Positions 50,015 through 63,940 of a stretch of DNA of 64,000 nt are shown in pieces. Source of the stretch: Leptospira kirschneri serovar Cynopteri str. 3522 CT (GTDB taxonomy: Bacteria > Spirochaetota > Leptospiria > Leptospirales > Leptospiraceae); assembly GCF_000243695.2 (NCBI RefSeq), contig NZ_AHMN02000006.1:13021-77020 (forward strand), in the 5' to 3' direction. The notes beneath the pieces were generated by a model, which searched no databases, had not been told where the DNA came from, and saw only the letters and a program-made list of their open reading frames with translations. Position numbers and translations under genes: made by a program. Numbering within the stretch: the first letter of the stretch is position 1; each line of letters begins with the position of its first letter.

Positions 50015-50906
50015 TCAGCGTGTACGCATCATAGGAAAGATAAAGTTAATTCCAAAAATTAAACCCTGCGCTTTGACTTCATCTGGAACCTTTCCGAAAT
50101 TTTGTCCTCGGATAGAATCCACACACGCTTGACTCACCACGTCCTGCCCTTGACTGGAAACAAGTCTAGTATCTAAAACCTGGCCGCCTTCGCTTAACAT
50201 AAAAAGTACTTTGACTTGTCCCGGAAGAATTCCTTCTCGAACTACGGTTCCCGCCATATCACGATACGCGTAGTTACCTCCACCAGGAGGAGCAAAACTA
50301 CCTTCGATTTGTTTCAACATTCGTTTAAAATATTCGTAACCGGCAAGTTTTTTTCTAGGAATCGAAAGAGCCTGATTTCCATCCCAACGAAACAGAAAAT
50401 CCTGCTCAAATCGATAATTAAACGGAATCTTAGTAGTCTTTCCGTAGGTTTGAGTATTTTGTTTCGTATTATCGGTGTTAGTCGTTTGAACCGGATCTAT
50501 TTTATAAATCCCAACTTCAAAAACCTTTTCGTCGTTCTTTTCTTTGGTTTCTTGTTTTTGAGTTTCGGAAGGTCTTCTCGCAAGACTTCCCATAATAAAT
50601 TCCCGAAAAGGACTCGCAGAATGAAATCCTTGTTTTTTAGTAATTCCACCGGCGCCCGCGGCGTCTACGTTGGAAAGCGCCTTGTATTCGTCCTTAACAT
50701 TTTTATCCACAAAGTCTTGTTCCAAAAGAACCTCGTAGATTTTTTCTTTTTCCTCGTTACTTTCCATTTTTACCATGGGCTCGCTTCCGAGAATCTTCCA
50801 TAACATGTTTCTTGTAAGTAAATGTGCGGTAAAAAAAGACGCAAGAGCAAGAACTAAAAAAGAAGCATAGATCAATCTCTGATCGTCTTCAGGAATTCCG
50901 GAATAT

Positions 50907-50932
<26 letters not shown>
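50015..50932 (-). CDS. TonB-like energy transducer
   Basis: 305 residues. One TM helix near the N-terminus ([20 protein letters not shown]), a long linker rich in Q, T, N and K ([20 protein letters not shown]), and a C-terminal TonB-type domain ([42 protein letters not shown]). It probably couples inner-membrane energy to outer-membrane receptors or a related envelope system. The start overlaps the end of ruvB by 26 bp. Partner exbB/exbD are not in the window. Confidence 0.75.
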
Positions 50933-53102
<2,170 letters not shown>

Positions 53103-53321
53103 TGAATTCGATCCCTCTGAAAATGAATATCCGCTTGGGTACTAAAAGGATCGACTCGCTTCTGTAACTGTCAAGTTAGATTTAGAAGCGAGTCTTTCCA
53201 GAGTACACATTCGGTTCAAAGAATTAATTAAGACGAAATAGAGAAGAATTCTTTCGTCTTTAATCGTTAGACCGTGAGCTTAAAAAAGAGTTTCCGTTTT
53301 CCTAGTATAAAAACGAGAGAA

Positions 53322-53927
53322 TTATAAGGAGGAACCGTGATGAACTTTCACTTTGACTTTAGGATCCCTATGTTTTTTCATTTGATTTTTTGCATGAATA
53401 TATTTACGGATCGCCGCCTCCCCTCTTTGAAGAGTATAGTAATCCAATTTTTCCACCGGAACGATGTCTTCGTCTGGGGTTACTTGCAAAATTGCTAAAT
53501 CGATTTTTTTATCCTGACCAATTACAATCGCTTCGTAAAATTTACCGGATTTAGATTTTACGAGAAGATGATCGTAAGTTCCGATCACGTGAGAGTTCGT
53601 CAGAATATAACCCTGTTGATTGAGAACAATCCCATAGCCTAAAATCACAAAAGTTTTTTCTAGAAAATGCCCACCTTTAGAAGACAACGATTTAGACTTC
53701 ATAATTTTTTCGGTAACAACTGAAACCGAACTCGCGGAAGAAGTAGGATAAACTTCTTCAAAGATATGATGTACTCTAATTTTATCCTTAGATTGACGGG
53801 CGTCTTCCTGATTGATTTCTGTTTCTGCCGTTTTTATCTGTTGAATTTGAGAAGAACAATTAAAAGAAAAGAACCCTAAATAAAAAATCACTCCGAAAAG
53901 TTTCAGAATAAAAAAATATAAATTCAT
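53322..53927 (-). CDS. Truncated HtrA-like lipoprotein lacking catalytic Ser and PDZ
   Basis: 201 residues. Signal ending in [10 protein letters not shown] marks a lipoprotein (C24). The body matches the first half of the HtrA protease domain: [20 protein letters not shown], the His region [11 protein letters not shown], and the Asp region [20 protein letters not shown]. It then ends in a basic tail ([20 protein letters not shown]). The GNSGG nucleophile and PDZ are missing, so proteolysis is unlikely. It is either a decayed duplicate of the neighbouring htrA or a non-catalytic binding paralog. Confidence 0.8.
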   Translation of the reverse strand: MNLYFFILKLFGVIFYLGFFSFNCSSQIQQIKTAETEINQEDARQSKDKIRVHHIFEEVYPTSSASSVSVVTEKIMKSKSLSSKGGHFLEKTFVILGYGIVLNQQGYILTNSHVIGTYDHLLVKSKSGKFYEAIVIGQDKKIDLAILQVTPDEDIVPVEKLDYYTLQRGEAAIRKYIHAKNQMKKHRDPKVKVKVHHGSSL

Positions 53928-54037
53928 AAAGGAATTTTCATTGGATTCCTAATTTCCAAAAGAATCCATGTAATGTAGATATAAGAATGATTTTATACAA
54001 ATTCATCTTTGTCAAGAATTGAATCGGAACCGTTAAA

Positions 54038-54652
54038 ATGAAGAATAAAAAACCAATCTTTGTAGTTTTTGAAGGAATCGATGGAAGTGGCAAATCTACA
54101 CTTTGCAGATCTTTAACCGAAAAACTCATCGAACTTGGAATTCCCTCCGTAACTTTTACCGAACCTACAAATCTGGAAACGGGAAAATATCTTAGAAAAT
54201 TTCTCAGAGGAGAAATAGAACTTAAAAAAGAAGAACAGATCGAGGCTTTTTTAAACGATAGAGAAGAATCTTTAAAACAAAATATTCTTCCCGCTTTGAA
54301 CTCCGACAAGAACGTTCTACTCGATCGTTATATGTATTCTACAGCCGCCTATCAAAGCGGAGATGACCTGTCTCCGGAAATGATTCTTAAAAAAAATCTA
54401 AATCGAAATTTTAAAATCCCTGATCTTCTATTTTATTTAGATTTAAGTCCTTCTATTGCCCTTGAAAGATTAAACCGAAGAAAGGAAGATAAAGAAAGAT
54501 TTGAAACGTTAGCTCAGCTTGAAAAAATCCGTTCAGCTTACGAGAAAATTCTTCCCAAAGATACGATTCAAATTAACGGTAATAAAAAACCGAGTCAAAT
54601 CGTTCAAGAATGTTTGGAAATTCTTCTTACAAACATTAAAAGAAAATCTTAG
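54038..54652 (+). CDS. tmk: Thymidylate kinase
   Basis: 204 residues. Phosphorylates dTMP to dTDP. P-loop [19 protein letters not shown], the DRY motif in [16 protein letters not shown], and the lid region [13 protein letters not shown]. Length is typical. Divergent from the truncated HtrA gene. The neighbouring gene downstream is a frameshifted remnant. Confidence 0.95.
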   Translation: MKNKKPIFVVFEGIDGSGKSTLCRSLTEKLIELGIPSVTFTEPTNLETGKYLRKFLRGEIELKKEEQIEAFLNDREESLKQNILPALNSDKNVLLDRYMYSTAAYQSGDDLSPEMILKKNLNRNFKIPDLLFYLDLSPSIALERLNRRKEDKERFETLAQLEKIRSAYEKILPKDTIQINGNKKPSQIVQECLEILLTNIKRKS

Positions 54653-54903
54653 GATCATCGAATGACTATAAAAGCGAGAAGTCAAACTTCCACATAAATG
54701 CAGGAACCAGAATATTAAAAAATTTTAAATTATTCAATAAAACGGTTTTTGTGCGAACTCCAACATCTATTGAAGATTCAAAAATGATCGTTCTAAAGTT
54801 CTGGACAAACTTTTTATAGAATCTAAAAATAATTCACCCAATCAAATTTCCGCACAAACTTGTTGTTTGGTGGGCGTATTCTTTTAAATAGGAATCAAGA
54901 AAA

Positions 54904-55846
54904 TGCAGAGTGTTTATTTGTTTGTAGACGAAGAACCATATTTGTATCACGGAGAAAATGTAGATATGGAAAATTTAGAATATATAGAAAGTATAACTAC
55001 TTCGAAAAAACATCAAGGATAATATATAAAGAATTCAAAAGAAAAAAAGATAAAGACTTTGCAATTTCAATACGTCTTTTACATAGTCACTGCTTAGAAC
55101 ACTTTTTCTCCATACTATTCGCCTCGATGCAAGGATATGATGCTATAAATGTATGGTTATTGTTATACACTCCAAAAGATTTAAGGGAATTAATTAGAAA
55201 AACCCAATCAGAGATTCCTTTCTTTCGGAAATTTCCAGATGTTAAACCGAACTGGGAATCAATTCTAAACAAAATACACTTTGGTTTAGATTTTTTTAAT
55301 TCATTTTCAAAAGAAGTTATTCTCAAGACAGTAATTGAACTTGCAGATCGATTTAATTCAGAAACGTATTTCCTCGAATATAATTCCATAAAACATTCTT
55401 TACGAAATAAATTTGGATCATTTCAAATTGAAATCGGTCCTTTGGAAAATAAAGTAAAAATTAACGGCGGGGATTACGGCTCAACTTTTAGAAAAATAGA
55501 AAGATTATCGAAAAATAACAAACATCACTTATCAACAAGTAAGATTTTTTCTCAGTGGAATCCAGATAGATTATTTAGTGAAATTCAAATTCTATCTTTA
55601 TTGATATCTAATATTAAGAGTTTCTTGATAGCAATCAATTGTAAAGAACATCATAAGATTGAATTTAAATTACCAAAGACTGAATTTTTAAAAGACTATC
55701 AAAACTTACCGGAACCAGAACTTATATCAGGGGAACTTGAAAGATGGAGTATATCACCTAATTATAAACTTATTGATAAAAATGAACTCCTAAAAATAAT
55801 CCAGGAAAAATTTCCTGGATTATTTAAACAAGAATACGATGTTTAA
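54904..55846 (+). pseudogene. Frameshifted hypothetical protein gene
   Basis: From ATG 54904 one frame reads as a plausible N-terminus (MQSVYLFVDEEPYLYHGENV, DMENLEYIESITTSKKHQG) and stops at TAA 55021. A second frame, open from about 54990, continues with YFEKTSRIIYKEFKRKKDKD and LLHSHCLEHFFSILFASMQG to 55846. A one-base indel near 54990-55005 would join them into a protein of about 313 residues. No family recognised. The C-terminal part (HCLEHFFSILFASMQGYDAI) is otherwise well formed, so the mutation may be recent. Confidence 0.6.
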
Positions 55847-55998
55847 CAATTTTTTATCATTTGAATATCGGACATTCTAAATGGTGATGGTTTTGACCGA
55901 CCCAATTTTTCTAGACTTTTAATTTCTCATGATCAGCCCGCTTTTTTCTATAAGCCATTTAGGATTTTCAGATTCGTTTTTACTTTGACGTATAATAG

Positions 55999-56385
55999 TC
56001 AACGGCTTTCGATCTGAAATTCCTTGAGAGTAATTTCATGACGATCTGCTTGACGATCTAACGAATCTGCCATTTTAAATAGTTTTTCTTTTCGAACTCT
56101 TGCTTGAAGAAATTTTTCTCCTCTGGAAAGTTTTGCCAATTCTCTCAGTTCGCTGGCTCTGGCCCTTTTAGCTACAGCAGTTGCTCTGAGATAATTTGCG
56201 ATCGCTTGTTTTTGTCCTGGAGTAATTGCACTTTCTACGAGTGCTTTTTCCAAAAGTCTTTCTTCTTCCTCTTCACTGACTGAAAAGATCGGATTGAAAA
56301 ATCCAAATGCAAAAATCAATATTAAGACGGAAACAAACCTGTGTAAAAAAAGTTCTTTCCATGTATTCAGAAACGAAACCTTCAT
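55999..56385 (-). CDS. Exported helical hypothetical protein
   Basis: 128 residues. The N-terminal segment FVSVLILIFAFGFFNPIFSV is a signal peptide or anchor. The mature part is highly charged and helical, coiled-coil-like (SEEEEERLLEKALVESAITP; RARASELRELAKLSRGEKFL). No family recognised; probably a periplasmic structural protein. Confidence 0.6.
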   Translation of the reverse strand: MKVSFLNTWKELFLHRFVSVLILIFAFGFFNPIFSVSEEEEERLLEKALVESAITPGQKQAIANYLRATAVAKRARASELRELAKLSRGEKFLQARVRKEKLFKMADSLDRQADRHEITLKEFQIESR

Positions 56386-56502
56386 CTCTAACCTCTATCT
56401 TCAGGAAGAAGATTTCATACCCGATTCCTTTTTCAAGGACTTTCCGTTCTATTCGGGTTTCCATTTGACAACACAAGACTCTCCACAAAACTCATTTGTA
56501 AG

Positions 56503-56557
<55 letters not shown>

Positions 56558-56575
<18 letters not shown>

Positions 56576-56808
56576 CATATTAGGGATTAGTTAGTGTATT
56601 ACATAGTATTTATGTAGGACTCGAAGCTTTTTCGTGAGAGCATTTGTAGCGATCCTTAAAGAGCGTCACAAATGCGACATGAGTCATGGATGACGAATGG
56701 GCGGAAAAGACGCCGTGGAGCTAGTCGAAACAGGATGTGAGACTGCGTAACGGCGAGTCCCGGTAGGTACACATATTAGGGATTAGTTATTATATTACAT
56801 AGTATTTA
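56558..56808 (+). repeat. Direct duplication of the tRNA-Arg 3' end
   Basis: CGAGTCCCGGTAGGTACACA, then TATTAGGGATTAGTTA, occurs at 56558-56593 and again at 56754-56789, with a further shared TATTACATAGTATTTA block after a small difference. The 140-bp segment between contains GACGAATGGGCGGAAAAGAC. A tRNA 3'-end repeat is the usual footprint of site-specific integration. Confidence 0.8.
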
Positions 56809-56977
56809 ATGTGAGCAGGGATTTAGAGAATGAGAAAGAATTTTCTAAAAGTGGTAGTTCCCACAGTTTAGTATTTTACGGTAATTTCAAGGTTTTGTAA
56901 GAGTTCCCACATCCATTTTTTCGCGGTAAAACAAAATTTTAGGAAACGGATTCCTTATACACCAAACCCACGTTAAA
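56805..56977. mobile_element. Family C element, 173-bp copy
   Basis: Ends TTTAATGTGAGCAGGG and CCCACGTTAAA. The interior is nearly identical to 33781-33951 (GGTAGTTCCCACAGTTTAGT, CGCGGTAAAACAAAATTTTA). It directly follows the second tRNA-end repeat. Confidence 0.8.
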
Positions 56978-56996
56978 TACAAAGAGCCAATCTACA

Positions 56997-57497
56997 TTAG
57001 TTATAACGAATATAGATTCTCTTCAAGGCAAGATTTGCAGGAGGATAATTCGGCTGAATTTGAATCGCTTTTTCGTATTCCAAACGAGCCAACTCGATAT
57101 GACCTAAAATTTCCAAACAGGAACCTGCATTAAAATAAGGATACACCGGGACTTCGTAACGAGGAGCCAACTTCGCTTTTTCAAACCAAGAAAGTGCTTC
57201 CTGAAAACGTTTTTGCTGAAGTAGATAAACGCCTATATCATTATAAGGATTTCCTAATGTAGGGTCCGTTTCAATTGCAATTTTACAAAATTCGATCGCA
57301 CGATTTAACTTACCCGCAAGAGAATAAGACCAACCTAAAAACGTCCAGGCTTCTGAAGTAGGTTTTGCAGCAATGGACATTCTATAATGTTTAGAAGCCA
57401 GTTTGAGATTTCCCTTGGTTTGGTAATCGTAAGCGGTCAAAAAATGTTTCTTCGCTTCCTCCGATTCCCCAAAAGATTGTAAGTAAATTGGATTCAT
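56997..57497 (-). CDS. Tetratricopeptide-repeat protein
   Basis: 166 residues, almost entirely [63 protein letters not shown] and [20 protein letters not shown]. About four units. No signal peptide, so cytoplasmic scaffolding is likely. Followed on the same strand by a small membrane protein gene (18 bp), pdxA and others, forming a probable operon. Confidence 0.85.
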   Translation of the reverse strand: MNPIYLQSFGESEEAKKHFLTAYDYQTKGNLKLASKHYRMSIAAKPTSEAWTFLGWSYSLAGKLNRAIEFCKIAIETDPTLGNPYNDIGVYLLQQKRFQEALSWFEKAKLAPRYEVPVYPYFNAGSCLEILGHIELARLEYEKAIQIQPNYPPANLALKRIYIRYN

Positions 57498-57515
57498 CTA
57501 TATTTTAGACGACGT

Positions 57516-57959
57516 TCATTTTACAGAAAAGTTTAAGAATTTCAGAAAGGTAGTATTAAAAAAACTGTCCACTTCACTTGAAAAATGATTGTAGAGTAAA
57601 AATCCACACCAATAGAACAAAGTAGCGCTCACAAGAGTTTTTGCAAGAGATCTGCCGATTTGGGGAGAGGCGGAATAAAAAATCCTCAATAAAACCACAG
57701 GCCACAAAAACAAAAGAAAAAAATAAAACCCTTTTCCGACTCCGTAAATCCAAGAAACAATTTCCACAGGATAACTTTGAGTCAGACGTTCATAACTTGT
57801 TTTGAGTTCCGGAAAATACTGAAAAAAATAAAAGATAAAAACGAAAACAAAAACGATTTTCCAAACGAATTCAAAATCGGAACGAAACAAAACCAAAGTC
57901 AATCCGCAAAACCAAAAAAGAAAAATTGGAAATACGATTTGTTCTAAAAGTCCAGGCAT
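57516..57959 (-). CDS. Small integral membrane protein
   Basis: 147 residues with four hydrophobic segments ([73 protein letters not shown]). The topology resembles YggT or small transporter subunits, but no family is certain. Lies between pdxA and the TPR gene. Confidence 0.6.
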   Translation of the reverse strand: MPGLLEQIVFPIFLFWFCGLTLVLFRSDFEFVWKIVFVFVFIFYFFQYFPELKTSYERLTQSYPVEIVSWIYGVGKGFYFFLLFLWPVVLLRIFYSASPQIGRSLAKTLVSATLFYWCGFLLYNHFSSEVDSFFNTTFLKFLNFSVK

Positions 57960-58002
57960 AAAACCTCGTTTCTATTTTTTAACATCGACACTTTTATCTT
58001 AC

Positions 58003-59061
58003 CTACGAATGAAACTTTTCTTTGTTAGAACGTTTCGCTTGAAGATCTTTCATAACTCGGTTCAGACATTCTACAAAACTAGTTGAATCCGCAAGTCCTT
58101 TCCCTGCAATGTCAAACGCAGTTCCATGATCCGGAGAAACCCTTATAAACGGAAGACCCAAAGTTAAATTTACACCCTTTTTTCCTTCCCACATTTTAAA
58201 AGGAATCAGCCCCTGATCGTGATAACAGGCTATGTGAAGACCAAATTTTTTTCTAGAAGATTCACCAAACATTGAATCGGCGGATAGAGGACCTTCCACT
58301 TTTAAACCTTTTTTCTTTAAGAATTGAATCATAGGTTCTAGAATTTCGACTTCTTCCTTTCCTATTTTACCACCTTCTCCCGCGTGTGGATTGAGACCAA
58401 GAAACGCGATCGGTTTTTTGAGATCAATTTTCTGACAGGAAAAAATAGAATGAGCCAAGGAATTCAGATCCACCTCTTTCAAAAACTCAGGAACTTTTAC
58501 GAGAGGAACATGAGTCGTTAGAGGAAGAACCTGAAGATCTTTTCCGGACATCAGCATAAATGTCCGAGTATGATATTCTTCCGCTAGAAATTCAGTATGA
58601 CCTCGAAACTTAGAAGCCCCAGAAGCAATCACCCATTCTTTGCTCAGAGGAAGAGTAATCAAATCTCCACCTCCTTCTTTTTGAAACCTCACCGCAAGAG
58701 AAAGAGCAGCTAACGCGGATTTTCCAGACAACGCGGACGGTTTGCCAAGTTTTAAAGTAGAAATTTCCTTTTTAGAAAGTGCGTTATGCGAAATTGAAAA
58801 CAAACCTTTTTTCAAGATTCGGGACGAGGCTTCTGTTACAAGGCGTTCTAAAATTTTAAAATCGAAAGCCGCATCGATCGACGAAACATCGGGGACGTTC
58901 GTCGGGATCGAAACGAACTCTTTTGGAAGCGAATATTTACCGGAATGAAAGTAAACGACCGGTTTTGTTTTAGAGATTTTTTTTAAAAGGGAAAGTGTAT
59001 CGAGAAAGATTTCCGGACCGACCCCACAAGGATCTCCTTCTGTAATCAGAATCCGGTTCAC
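58003..59061 (-). CDS. pdxA: 4-hydroxythreonine-4-phosphate dehydrogenase
   Basis: 352 residues, starting at GTG 59061 (upstream AAAAAAGTGAACCGG). NAD-dependent step of DXP-dependent vitamin B6 synthesis. Motifs: [27 protein letters not shown] (metal His), [31 protein letters not shown] (metal His) and [20 protein letters not shown]. Length normal. Bactofilin gene lies 58 bp upstream on the same strand. Confidence 0.95.
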   Translation of the reverse strand: MNRILITEGDPCGVGPEIFLDTLSLLKKISKTKPVVYFHSGKYSLPKEFVSIPTNVPDVSSIDAAFDFKILERLVTEASSRILKKGLFSISHNALSKKEISTLKLGKPSALSGKSALAALSLAVRFQKEGGGDLITLPLSKEWVIASGASKFRGHTEFLAEEYHTRTFMLMSGKDLQVLPLTTHVPLVKVPEFLKEVDLNSLAHSIFSCQKIDLKKPIAFLGLNPHAGEGGKIGKEEVEILEPMIQFLKKKGLKVEGPLSADSMFGESSRKKFGLHIACYHDQGLIPFKMWEGKKGVNLTLGLPFIRVSPDHGTAFDIAGKGLADSTSFVECLNRVMKDLQAKRSNKEKFHS

Positions 59062-59119
59062 TTTTTTGAAATCTGTTTTGATTCCGGAGATTTTTTTTCC
59101 GGAAAAAAAACCTTCCGAA

Positions 59120-59568
<449 letters not shown>

Positions 59569-59681
59569 GTTTCCTATTTGTCCTTTTCGGAGGGAGTTTA
59601 AATCACTAAATGTACAGATCCCGTCAAACGGAAAAGGATTTTTCAGAGCTTCGTTTTGAAAATTAGAAAAGAAGAAATCGA

Positions 59682-60449
<768 letters not shown>

Positions 60450-60471
60450 TGGTCTTTACATAGTCTTGCAT

Positions 60472-60502
<31 letters not shown>

Positions 60503-60591
60503 GAAGAAATCGAGTGAAACAAACTTCGCATAGAATCCAAATCAGTCAATATAGGAAAAACTTTTTACGGTCTTGAATAAGTTAACGTGAG

Positions 60592-60864
60592 TTCGACGTA
60601 AAAAAAAATTGGGGCGAATCCGACTTGTCACAGATAGCCGGACCGGGCTCTGGTCAATAAATTGTATACAGGAAACTTTATACAATAATCCTCTTTAGTT
60701 TCAAACGCGACCTGCAGAGCGACCCTTAGGGAGCAATGCATTGAGTTTGAGGAAGCGTTTTGTTGAGTTCAATTCTGATTCTAAAATCTTCTTCAACTTG
60801 TGGGGTTGGTTATGATAGAGAGCGTTCTGCTAAATTTCCCTCGCATCGATTCCTTTCACGTTAA
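60592..60864. mobile_element. Family C element
   Basis: Begins TTAACGTGAGTTCGACGTAA and ends TTTCACGTTAA. Shares ACTTGTGGGGTTGGTTATGA and GCATCGATTCCTTTCACGTT with other copies. A second element begins directly at 60865. Confidence 0.7.
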
Positions 60865-61107
60865 GTTAACGTGAGTTCGATGTAAGAAAAAACTTTCTAA
60901 AAATAAGAGTTACTACAATTTTAGAATTTGTTCTTAAAATCGTGATTTGCAGTAGTTCCCACATCATTTTTACAGACAAACCTTAGTTTGTAATCGTTCC
61001 CACACTTGAATATGACAGATTCAATTGTTATAAACTTCTATTTTATAAAATGTGGGAGGTCCCACATTTTAGGAATCGATCTGTAGAGTTCAGATTCCAA
61101 TTTTTTT
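60865..61107. repeat. Family C element, GTGGGAACT subtype, one end unclear
   Basis: Begins GTTAACGTGAGTTCGATGTA. The interior has GCAGTAGTTCCCACATCATT and TGTGGGAGGTCCCACATTTT. The right inverted end could not be identified. Confidence 0.55.
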
Positions 61108-61193
61108 CAGAACCAGAGGAATTATAGAAACATTTAGAGAATTGAAATCGACCCTTCAGAAAAGAGGAACTCCTATCGAAGATTTCGATTTAC

Positions 61194-61287
61194 TACTGAT
61201 CGCTATCAAATTGAGTACAGTTAATTTTATCACAAAACGCTGATTCTATGCAAAATATTAGGTACTTTATTATATAGTTATGAGTAA
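61194..61287 (+). repeat. Family A inverted-repeat element
   Basis: TACTGATCGCTATCAAATTG through TTTATTATATAGTTATGAGT, near consensus. Confidence 0.85.
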
Positions 61288-61405
61288 TAGGTTCTACTGC
61301 TATGTATCTCAATGATACGTTGGTCATAAACAACGAAAAACACTTTCATAAAATTCCGGATTTAAAAAATCGAACTTTAAATAAAATGATTCGAAAATCG
61401 AAGAC

Positions 61406-61507
61406 ATACTTGTTAAAAAATTCTATAATGGAGATTCATAAAACTGCTTCAATTGTCCATTTCAATGCAACGAAAACAGATGAAGAATTCATTTTTCAAC
61501 AATTCTA
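61406..61507 (+). repeat. Family B element, left end diverged
   Basis: CTTGTTAAAAAATTCTATAA to ATTTTTCAACAATTCTA, with the interior AAACTGCTTCAATTGTCCAT. A short 61505-61565 stretch (AAGTCCCGGATTTAAAAAAT) repeats sequence from about 61348, which suggests local duplication around the insertion. Confidence 0.7.
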
Positions 61508-61583
61508 ATAACGCTTTCATAAAGTCCCGGATTTAAAAAATCGAACTTTAAATAAAATGATTCAGCCAAAGTCATTACAAAGT

Positions 61584-62228
61584 TTAACAACCCATACATT
61601 CGCAGTTTTTTTCTAATGGAGAAGTATCATCGATTTTATATTTTTTCAACATACGATTTAGTTCTTCTTCATATTCCGACCAAGGTCCACATTCTTCTAC
61701 CATTCCTTCCTGAACGTTTTTTTTACAATGTACTTTATAATATAAGTATTTTGTATATTCTGTATAGAAATATTTTTCATAAACCGTTTTCTTAGATACA
61801 ATTGGAATTTTTGCCGGATCCACGTTACTCACTTCTTCCAATCGATTCCATTGATATATTTTTTTTAAGTATTTAAGAACCTCAGTTTTTTTTGCTCCCC
61901 TTCGAATCAGGTTTAGATTTGCATTCAATGATGTATATATATAACTTGCGGAAGGGTCGTAGTAAACATAGTCCGTCTTATTTTCTTTTTTATAACTATC
62001 TGTCTCTTCCTCTTCTTTAAATTGAAGAACTACTTTTAACCGATCCAAATATCCGATTTGAATTTCATTCAGTTTATGAAGTTTTTTTTCCATCGATCGG
62101 ATTTGTCTCAAAACCTGGGGGGTCGGTAAATCTGCGATCTGTTTTTCAGTTAAGATTTTTATATTTAAGTCGTCTGCATTTAAAAAAGAAATCGATATAA
62201 AATAAAATAGTAGAACGATTTTTTTCAT
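61584..62228 (-). CDS. Exported hypothetical protein
   Basis: 214 residues from ATG 62228. The signal peptide is MKKIVLLFYFISISFLNA. The mature part is charged and helical with two acidic/lysine clusters (VLQFKEEEETDSYKKENKTD) and ends with a Cys-rich tail (EECGPWSEYEE, LEKNCECMGC). No family recognised. A family B element ends exactly at the start codon, so there is no ribosome-binding site; the frame also extends 10 codons into the element. Expression may be impaired. Confidence 0.6.
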   Translation of the reverse strand: MKKIVLLFYFISISFLNADDLNIKILTEKQIADLPTPQVLRQIRSMEKKLHKLNEIQIGYLDRLKVVLQFKEEEETDSYKKENKTDYVYYDPSASYIYTSLNANLNLIRRGAKKTEVLKYLKKIYQWNRLEEVSNVDPAKIPIVSKKTVYEKYFYTEYTKYLYYKVHCKKNVQEGMVEECGPWSEYEEELNRMLKKYKIDDTSPLEKNCECMGC

Positions 62229-62409
62229 TAGAGTTGTTGAAAATTTTATATCTAACATTACTGATCTCTATAAAATTGAGCACCGTTAATTCTATCACAA
62301 AACGCTGATTCTATGTAAAATATTAGATACTTTATTATATAGTTATGAGTAGTAAAAACAACACTATTCGTTCGTTTTAATAATAAAAATTAATTTTTCA
62401 AAAGCTCTA
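62229..62409 (+). repeat. Family B element with a nested family A element
   Basis: Left part TAGAGTTGTTGAAAATTTTA, right part AATTAATTTTTCAAAAGCTCTA. The family A insert occupies about 62259-62351. The host interior has lost its usual core, so the insertion was accompanied by a deletion or divergence. Confidence 0.75.
62259..62351 (+). repeat. Family A element nested in family B
   Basis: TACTGATCTCTATAAAATTG through TTTATTATATAGTTATGAGT, near consensus. Confidence 0.85.
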
Positions 62410-62442
62410 TTATAGATGACTATTCTTTTTACGAAAGTATAT

Positions 62443-62545
62443 TAGAGTTATTGAAAAATTCCATAGTGAAGATTCGTAAAATTGCTTCAATTGTCCATTT
62501 CAATTCAATACAAAGAGATCAAGAATTAATTTTTCAACAACTCTA
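62443..62545 (+). repeat. Family B MITE-like element
   Basis: TAGAGTTATTGAAAAATTCC to ATTTTTCAACAACTCTA, 103 bp, ending 11 bp from the GNAT gene's stop codon. Confidence 0.9.
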
Positions 62546-62555
62546 TTTATTATTT

Positions 62556-63101
62556 TTAAAGTTTGTATGTCATAACGTTTCTTCTAGCTCCAGCCTTTTT
62601 GATAAATGTAAATCCCGCCTTTTCAAACATGGAAATAAAACCCATAAATCTATAACTAGGAGATTTTTTTTCAACAGGATACGCTTCTATATATTTGGCT
62701 CCATTTTTTTTCGCATAATCTTTTGCACTCTCTATAAAAATTGTCGCCATCCTTCCTCTTTGATATTCTTTTTTTACGAAAAAACATACAATCGACCATA
62801 CATTTTCTAAATTCTCATCTCCGCCAAGAGAACGATACGTTTCCCTAGGAGCGATGGAACACCACGCAATTGCTTCCTGATTTATATATCCTATAAGTCC
62901 AATTGGAGTTTTAGACATTACTCTTTGTTTAATAAATTTTTTTCTATTTTCAGTGGTGTTATTTTTGCGTTCTTCCCCGGTCATTCTCCATGCCATACAC
63001 CAGCAATAATGAGGGCTTCCTTTTGATTCAAATAATGTTTCAAAATCGCTCCAATTATTTTTATCTACCGGTCTTATAATTACATTCTTATTTTTTATCA
63101 T
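62556..63101 (-). CDS. GNAT family N-acetyltransferase
   Basis: 181 residues. The acetyl-CoA-binding GNAT core is visible: a strand WSIVCFFVKKEYQRGRMATI (motif A with QRGRMA), the helix ESAKDYAKKNGAKYIEAYPV, and the end MFEKAGFTFIKKAG (motif B). An N-terminal CWCMAWR segment is typical of one YoaP-like/GNAT subfamily. Substrate unknown; may be small-molecule or protein N-acetylation. It has repeats on both sides. Confidence 0.85.
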   Translation of the reverse strand: MIKNKNVIIRPVDKNNWSDFETLFESKGSPHYCWCMAWRMTGEERKNNTTENRKKFIKQRVMSKTPIGLIGYINQEAIAWCSIAPRETYRSLGGDENLENVWSIVCFFVKKEYQRGRMATIFIESAKDYAKKNGAKYIEAYPVEKKSPSYRFMGFISMFEKAGFTFIKKAGARRNVMTYKL

Positions 63102-63104
63102 TAC

Positions 63105-63177
63105 TGATCCTATCCAATTGAGTACCGTAAATTTTTATTGTAAAATCCTGTTTCAGCACAAAATACTGAGTATTTTA
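63105..63177 (+). repeat. Family A element, truncated
   Basis: ACTGATCCTATCCAATTGAG through GCACAAAATACTGAGTATTT. Cut off at the beginning of the next family C element. Confidence 0.6.
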
Positions 63178-63865
63178 TTTAACGTAAATTCGACGTTAAA
63201 TAAACCTGGGCGAATCCGGTTTGCCACAGGCAGCAAGACCGGACTCTTTAACTCTGGTCAAGTTATTGTGAAATTCCAGAATCAGATTCAATTTTTATAA
63301 AATACCAATAACGCGACCTGTCGAGCGACCTAAAACGCTTTCGTAAAAAGCGTTTTACTGAGTTCAAGAAGCGAGACGCTGAGTTACTTCGAACGACCTA
63401 AAACGCGATCCGTAGAGAGCCATAACCTTACCCACAAGTATTTAGATTTCAATATTAAATCTGTGGGAATTACGACAAATCCTCTGTAAAACTGAGTTCC
63501 CACCCTTATTTTTGGGTGGGGGCGGAGGTGGAGAAATTCGGAAGACTTTTCTCTATCAGAAAAACATGCTTTTTGCAAGTAAAAAGACTCATTCTTGTCG
63601 GAACACTTGAAAAATGTGCGTTTTTGAGCCTTATGATTCTAAAATCCTATTCAACTTGTGGGTAAGGTTATGATGGAGAGTGAGACGCTGAGTTTCCAGA
63701 GCGACCGAGCGATGCATTGAGTTTCAGGAAAACGTTTTGCTGAGTTACTTCGAGCGCCCGTAGAAACGAAACGCTGAGTTCAGAGAGCGAGACGGCCTTA
63801 GTTTGAGAGAACGTTCTACTAAAGTTCCCTCGCATTTGATCCCTTTCGCGCTCACTCACGTTAAA
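63178..63865. mobile_element. Family C element, longest copy (688 bp)
   Basis: Ends TTTAACGTAAATTCGACG and CTCACTCACGTTAAA. Contains the blocks seen in 6997-7471 (TTTTTGGGTGGGGGC, CATGCTTTTTGCAAG) in the same order plus additional GCGAGACGCTGAG segments. No transposase, so mobility needs a trans-acting enzyme. Confidence 0.75.
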
Positions 63866-63940
63866 TTAAAATTTTGTGTTTAGTTCGAAAAAAAATTGAT
63901 AAAACGCTCCGTTTAGAAAGTTCGAAGAACCGTTTCTGGT

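Noticed and set aside
63384..63859. Two 63-64-codon ORFs on the minus strand
   Set aside because: They lie wholly within the family C element, and equivalent frames in other copies are broken.
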